Position numbers and translations under genes: made by a program | The notes under the pieces: generated by a model | What the model was told of the DNA's origin: nothing | What the model saw: the letters and a program-made list of their open reading frames with translations, nothing else | Database searches by the model: none | Part shown: positions 25,254 to 29,440 of the stretch, piece by piece | Layout of the letters: each line of letters opens with the position of its first letter | Numbering within the stretch: the first letter of the stretch is position 1 | Source: Proteiniphilum sp. | GTDB taxonomy: Bacteria > Bacteroidota > Bacteroidia > Bacteroidales > Dysgonomonadaceae | Reading direction: 5' to 3' | Length of the DNA: 29,440 nucleotides | Assembly (NCBI GenBank): GCA_031255275.1 | Contig: JAIRSV010000005.1 | Span: forward strand, 1 to 29,440

Positions 25254-25348
25254 GGTTGCCGTTTCCGGGTGGACGGCGACCCTTATAAAACAAAATATGC
25301 CGACGGCATAACACCCTGTCGGTATGCGCCGCTTGGATGGGGCGCATA
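25254..25348 (+). promoter_or_regulatory. Three successive hairpins between stalk and anchor genes
   Basis: GGTTGCCGT (25254-25262) pairs with ACGGCGACC (25273-25281, one G-U); TATGCC (25296-25301) with GGCATA (25305-25310); TATGCGCC (25323-25330) with GGCGCATA (25341-25348). None is followed by a T run, so they are not simple terminators. They could protect the 3' end of the fimbrillin mRNA after processing, or lower downstream expression. Confidence 0.6.
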
Positions 25349-25376
25349 TCTCTAAAGACTGCAAAAGAAACAAATT

Positions 25377-26270
25377 ATGACGGTAAAAAGAATTACGAAC
25401 ATCCCGCTGCACCTGCTCTTCCTCCTGGCGCTGACGGCATCATTTGCCGGCTGCCTGAAGGAGAACCTGGAAGACTGTCTTTCCATAACGGTGCAGGCCC
25501 ACGATCGCAGTTCGGACGTCGAACTCGATACGAACAACATAAAGGACTTGTCGCTGTTCTTATTCAACAATGATTTCCGCTTTATGTATAAGATAGATGC
25601 CAGCATGAAGAAAAAGGTGACCATTTTGGGAAACAGGGACAGGGAATTGTATATCGTGGCCTGGGGAAACCTCAGACAGGGTTCCCAGACCTTCACCGAT
25701 CCGAGGCCGGGCGACCTGCTGACCGACTGTTTTGTGGAATTACGATCCCGTACACGCGCAACCGCATCTCCGTATGTCGATTCCCCCGACGACCTTTTCA
25801 GAGGAGGGATTACCATTGCGGGCAGCAAATCCAAAGGCGGAAAAGTCATTTCCATGTACCGCGAAGTGGGCAGCATGACCGTAACCCTGCGAAACCTGAA
25901 GTCCTTCACGGGTTATGATGACAATAATTTCCGCATGGTCGTGCGTGAAACGCCCTCCATGATGAATTTTAATGGAAAAATGACTGGTGACATGATCGCT
26001 TATTTGCCTGTCGTCTCCCTCGTGAACAACAGGAACACGGAAGAATATCACGTACCGCCGTTCAACATGTTCCCCAAAGAGGGCGTCATGATAGACGTAT
26101 TCCACGGCGACGAACTTATCGCGACCGTTTCGAAAGACAGCAGTACCGGCAATTCGATAAACGTCAAAAGGGGCGGACTTACCAATGTCCTGATAGATCT
26201 GAAATCGGCGGTAAACGTGAGCGTGGAGATGACGGAATGGGGTCGCCTGTATATGTGGAAAGAGTTCTAA
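25377..26270 (+). CDS. FimB/Mfa2-family fimbrial anchor lipoprotein
   Basis: A 297-aa protein of the Mfa2/FimB family, which anchors the pilus base in the outer membrane and limits its length. The signal peptide (1-25) ends in the lipobox FAGC with Cys26, followed by the family-typical LKENLEDC segment. The N-terminal domain contains the marker strand pattern NNIKDLSLFLFNNDF and LYIVAWGN. The C-terminal domain follows the SMTVTLRNLK strand and ends in MTEWGRLYMWKEF. Unlike the stalk subunit, it shows no TRA-type protease site after the Cys, consistent with remaining lipid-anchored. It lies 144 nt after the stalk gene, with hairpins between, and 12 nt before the next gene. Confidence 0.85.
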   Translation: MTVKRITNIPLHLLFLLALTASFAGCLKENLEDCLSITVQAHDRSSDVELDTNNIKDLSLFLFNNDFRFMYKIDASMKKKVTILGNRDRELYIVAWGNLRQGSQTFTDPRPGDLLTDCFVELRSRTRATASPYVDSPDDLFRGGITIAGSKSKGGKVISMYREVGSMTVTLRNLKSFTGYDDNNFRMVVRETPSMMNFNGKMTGDMIAYLPVVSLVNNRNTEEYHVPPFNMFPKEGVMIDVFHGDELIATVSKDSSTGNSINVKRGGLTNVLIDLKSAVNVSVEMTEWGRLYMWKEF

Positions 26271-26282
26271 CCCGCGAATAGG

Positions 26283-28829
26283 ATGAAACGATATATGAAA
26301 AGTATAAAACGGCAATTTACACGGATACTGTCGGCGGGAGCGATACTGCTCGTGCTGGCTTCCTGCGTGGTAGATTACGGGGTAGACATTCCGGACACTC
26401 CGGACACTCCGAACAACCCCGGCAACGGCGAGGCGCTGGTAAAATTCTCGGTACAACTGCCCGGTAACGCATCCGCATTACGCTCCCTGACACAGAGTGA
26501 CGAGAACCATGTGCAGACAATAGACATACTGATCTTTGAACAGGGAGGAAATTGGGTCTACAACGCCCGTTGCTCGGGCGCGGACATCGTTGACGGTTCC
26601 GACTTCCGGAAAAAATCGTTCACCGTCAAGATGCGTCAGGGCAATTATGACATGGTGATGCTGGCCAACGCCCGCGAACTCGTTGCAAAGGCTGCGCTGA
26701 CCGGAAAAACGAAAAGTGAGGTTCTGGCGGCATTGACCGAAAAAATGCCGGCCGGCGGTAAATGGATAGCGAACAGCGCAGACGCCGCCTACAAACTTAT
26801 CCCCATGTGGGGCAATATAGGCAATATATCGATCTCCGGCGACAGAGAAATCACCGAAGCGGAAAACATTTCGCTGACCCGTATGCTGGCGCGGGTGGAC
26901 GTGAGCGTGAGCGCGGAGAACTTCAAACTTTCCAGCATACGTGTCTACAACTACAATACGGAAGGCTCGCTTGCTCCGGCGGCAGGGGGATGGAACAACT
27001 CCGCCACGCCGCCGAGGGCTATCGCCCCGAACGTGCCTGCCGGTTCAGTCCTGACAAAAGGGCCTGTTCTTTACGATAATGAAAACGGACGCGCCGAGAT
27101 AAACACCGTCACCGATAACTGCGCGACGGAGATTTACATTTTCGAGTCGGAAAACTATATCGGCGCCAGCCACACTACACCTGAAGATTACCTTCTGCGT
27201 ACCTGTATCGTGGTGGGCGGAATCTACGGTTCGGACAGCAAACCGACTTACTACCGCGCCGACTTTTCGACCGGTACGGGCGACGATGAAACATTTCTCC
27301 ACGTGCTGCGCAATCATCACTACACCTTCAATATCACGAAGGTTTCCGCCTCGGGACACGACTCTCCCGACGACGCTTTTACCGGAGCGAAACGGATAGA
27401 TTTTACGGTGGGCGTTACCCCCTGGGGCGAGAATTGCGAGATACCCCTCGAAAGAGAAGTCGCTTTGCAGCCGACGGCAAACAGCTACATTGTCGAAATG
27501 AATAAAACGATCGCTATTCCCCTCTTCGGACAAGTTCAGAAGGCCATGGCCGCCGGAGATCTTTCCGTCGAATGGATAGATGAAATGATGAATCTCAGGG
27601 GTGAACTTATCTGGGCGGAAAAGGGTACCAATGAGGTTGTGAAAAGTTATACCGTAAATGTTTTCAAGTCCGATCAGAACAAATACAACATTCCCATCCT
27701 CACCGTTACCGCCAATAACGAGGGCAACGCGCTTGTCGGTGTTTACAACGATAAGAACAGGAACGGCGTGCGCGACGGGGGAGAAGGTTTTCTTTGGAGC
27801 TGGCATATCTGGGTGACGGATTACAAACCGGTAAATGCGGGCGGAGGCTTTATGGACAGGAACCTCGGCGCAATGAACCCGACACCGGGGGATCCCGGCG
27901 CTATCGGACTGCATTACCAGTTCGGCCGTAAAGACCCGTTCCCTGCTGCCACTACAATAAACGGCAATACGCAACGCACGGTGTATAATAGCCGCGGCGA
28001 AGAAGTTGCCTTCTCTGCCGAAATAAATGCATCATTGCCTTATTCGGTAAACAATCCTGCGAACTTCTCCACGTTATGGTCGGGGTCAAACGGGGATACA
28101 TCGTGGGACAATGATGGAAAAACCGCCTATGACCCATGTCCTTCGGGATGGAAAATTCCTGCAGAGGAAAAGCCTTTCGGCTATCAAACCGGAAGCACTT
28201 TGGCTAAGGACAACACAAAATTGGGAGCGTCGAACGCATCGATCGGCGGATGGTATCCGTATGGAGGAATCAGAACGTCGGCATCTGTTATCGCTAATAC
28301 GGGGTCACGCGGTTATTTCCACGGGGCGAAAGCAAAACAAAACAATAATGCGTACTACCTGGACATCAACTCGAATGGTACTGTGACGCCGGGAGGGGAT
28401 GTGGCGACCCGTTCTCAGGGCTTGTCCGTCCGCTGCGTCCGCGACCAGTTCGTACCCTCGCTCTCGACCAATTCGAACGGGCGGGAGATACCGGCCGACG
28501 GCAATACCTACAGTATTCGGATTACTTCGAATACCAATTGGGATGCGTCGATCAAGCGCGGTACGAACGAAGTGACCGTTGTACCCGGAGGTAACGGCAA
28601 CAACTCGATGCTGGGCGAACCGCTGCTCGACCCGGGAACCGGATGGAACGGCGGCCCGTCGTCGGCCTATATATCCGGTTCGGGAAACGGCTCTATCACC
28701 GTCACGACCAAGGATTACTCTGGACTCAGCGCGCAAGCGGAGGGTAACCTCGTGATTATATTCCGCGACAAGGCTACCGAAGCGATCCTGAACGAAACGA
28801 CTATCAAAGTGGTAAATCCTGGTCAATAA
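26283..28829 (+). CDS. Large fimbrial protein with Mfa-like and FISUMP domains (probable tip or accessory subunit)
   Basis: An 848-aa lipoprotein precursor with lipobox VLASC (Cys28). A Pro/Asp-rich linker (36-48) leads to a fimbrillin-like two-domain region (about 50-390; strands SVQLPG, NYDMVMLANA and RIDFTVGVTPWGENCEIPLE). Next comes a Bacteroidota FISUMP region (about 395-722): TANSYIVEMN, LWSWHIWVTDY, MDRNLGAMN, HYQFGRKDPFP, DPCPSGWKIP and LSVRCVRD. A beta-rich C-terminal domain (about 725-848) ends TIKVVNPGQ. FISUMP domains at the end of fimbrillin-like proteins suggest a surface-exposed adhesive tip. It is 12 nt after the anchor gene and translationally close to it. The start may be Met1 or Met5. 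Confidence 0.8.
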   Translation: MKRYMKSIKRQFTRILSAGAILLVLASCVVDYGVDIPDTPDTPNNPGNGEALVKFSVQLPGNASALRSLTQSDENHVQTIDILIFEQGGNWVYNARCSGADIVDGSDFRKKSFTVKMRQGNYDMVMLANARELVAKAALTGKTKSEVLAALTEKMPAGGKWIANSADAAYKLIPMWGNIGNISISGDREITEAENISLTRMLARVDVSVSAENFKLSSIRVYNYNTEGSLAPAAGGWNNSATPPRAIAPNVPAGSVLTKGPVLYDNENGRAEINTVTDNCATEIYIFESENYIGASHTTPEDYLLRTCIVVGGIYGSDSKPTYYRADFSTGTGDDETFLHVLRNHHYTFNITKVSASGHDSPDDAFTGAKRIDFTVGVTPWGENCEIPLEREVALQPTANSYIVEMNKTIAIPLFGQVQKAMAAGDLSVEWIDEMMNLRGELIWAEKGTNEVVKSYTVNVFKSDQNKYNIPILTVTANNEGNALVGVYNDKNRNGVRDGGEGFLWSWHIWVTDYKPVNAGGGFMDRNLGAMNPTPGDPGAIGLHYQFGRKDPFPAATTINGNTQRTVYNSRGEEVAFSAEINASLPYSVNNPANFSTLWSGSNGDTSWDNDGKTAYDPCPSGWKIPAEEKPFGYQTGSTLAKDNTKLGASNASIGGWYPYGGIRTSASVIANTGSRGYFHGAKAKQNNNAYYLDINSNGTVTPGGDVATRSQGLSVRCVRDQFVPSLSTNSNGREIPADGNTYSIRITSNTNWDASIKRGTNEVTVVPGGNGNNSMLGEPLLDPGTGWNGGPSSAYISGSGNGSITVTTKDYSGLSAQAEGNLVIIFRDKATEAILNETTIKVVNPGQ

Positions 28830-28851
28830 AACGTCAATCAAGGGTTTCACT

Positions 28852-28869
28852 GCCGGCAATGTGGCCGGC
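28852..28869 (+). promoter_or_regulatory. Hairpin between the tip-like gene and the next fimbrillin
   Basis: GCCGGC (28852-28857) pairs with GCCGGC (28864-28869) around AATGTG. No T run follows. It resembles the inter-gene hairpins after the stalk gene. Confidence 0.5.
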
Positions 28870-28901
28870 GTCAAGTGTAATCAAGTAAAAAAAGATACGA
28901 T

Positions 28902-29440
28902 ATGAAAACAAAATATATATCAGGCATATTCAAAAAATGGCTTCCGGTCGTGGGCGCTCTGCTGCTGACGGCGGGGATGGCCGGCTGCGTAGTCGAACCG
29001 GATATGGAATCGGCCTTGGACAACAACGGCAAGCCCATACTGTTCTCTCCGAAAGTGAATAAGAACGCTGCGCAGAGCCGTGCGGCGTCAGGACATCCCA
29101 TCGAGAGCGGATACAATATCCCCTCCGGCGGATCGTTCGGCGTTTACGCTTACAGCAAGATCGCCACGGGAAGCAGTATCGAGCCATACGCACCGCTGCA
29201 GAATACAAAAGTCACGGCCAGCGGTTCGGGTTTCGTATACGACCCCATTGCCAAATGGCCTGTGCAATCGAGCGCGAAACTCGCCTTTTTCGGTTACTAC
29301 CCCCGGTCGGAACAGAACCAGAACCCGGCGGCCGGCGACCCGGTGATCGACGTAACGACGGGCGGAACAAATTCGCCTTCGATGACTATCGCCTATACCA
29401 CCCCGTCCGACCAGGCAAAACATATCGACCTGATGTGGGC
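28902..29440 (+). CDS. Fimbrillin family protein, cut by the window end
   Basis: The first 179 codons of an open frame beginning MKTKYISGIFKKWLPVVGAL and running off the window. The lipobox MAGC has Cys29. The pattern of short strands (PILFSPKV, GGSFGVYAY, KLAFFGYYP, HIDLMWA) is typical of the fimbrillin (Mfa-like) family, and QSRAAS resembles an Arg protease site. It starts 72 nt after the previous stop, with an A-rich AGTAAAAAAAGA stretch upstream that can act as the initiation region. It probably encodes a minor or accessory subunit of the same pilus. Confidence 0.75.
   Translation, partial: MKTKYISGIFKKWLPVVGALLLTAGMAGCVVEPDMESALDNNGKPILFSPKVNKNAAQSRAASGHPIESGYNIPSGGSFGVYAYSKIATGSSIEPYAPLQNTKVTASGSGFVYDPIAKWPVQSSAKLAFFGYYPRSEQNQNPAAGDPVIDVTTGGTNSPSMTIAYTTPSDQAKHIDLMW

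Overview
The window reads as a chromosomal segment of a Bacteroidota, order Bacteroidales (Bacteroides/Parabacteroides/Tannerella-like; genus not resolvable by eye). Supporting signs are Mfa/FimA-type fimbrial lipoproteins, a FISUMP-domain protein, a DUF4270 lipoprotein, a plug-less TonB-receptor-like barrel, weak or absent Shine-Dalgarno sites, and repeated matches to the Bacteroidales -7 promoter box TAnnTTTG. Most of the window is GC-rich. An AT-rich stretch covers about 21.6-23.8 kb.

Layout. 21-4724 (+): Mrp-type Fe-S carrier ATPase, zinc-ribbon Nudix hydrolase and a 997-aa exported TPR protein, closely packed. 4855-9157 (+): a beta-barrel outer-membrane protein and a class A penicillin-binding protein. 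9158-9704: gene-free, with a 23-nt tandem repeat array and a promoter. 9705-13846 (+): rnr, queG, ruvB. 13901-17574 (-): a conserved-looking unknown protein, a DUF4270 lipoprotein and a stand-alone N-terminal half of a glycogen synthase-like protein. 17856-19055 (+): panC-panD, divergent from the GT5-like gene and closed by a strong hairpin. 19119-21041 (+): a MATE transporter with GTG start and a small helical unknown protein ending at a textbook intrinsic terminator. 21119-21454: about sixteen 21-nt tandem repeats. 21593-22831 (-): an orphan ferredoxin/F420-hydrogenase-beta-type protein. 22832-24086: 1.25 kb with no convincing gene, holding a strong promoter and a long structured leader. 24087-29440 (+): a fimbrial operon of stalk fimbrillin, Mfa2/FimB-type anchor, a large FISUMP-bearing probable tip protein, and a further fimbrillin cut by the window end.

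How the genes work together. The first 20 kb is mainly housekeeping: Fe-S delivery, nucleotide sanitation, peptidoglycan synthesis, RNA decay, queuosine, recombination, pantothenate and efflux. The TPR/barrel pair looks like a linked envelope unit of unknown role. The last 5.4 kb encodes one surface organelle, an Mfa/Fim-type pilus made of lipoprotein precursors. Its control region is unusual: a near-perfect promoter about 535 nt upstream of the first gene, a leader with several hairpins and a 33-codon ORF containing Pro-Pro-Pro, and three successive hairpins between the stalk and anchor genes.

Leads most worth following are the fimbrial leader and inter-gene hairpins, the two short-unit tandem arrays, the reversed GC-skew block at about 13.7-18.95 kb, the truncated GT5 protein, and promoter boxes that touch start codons.
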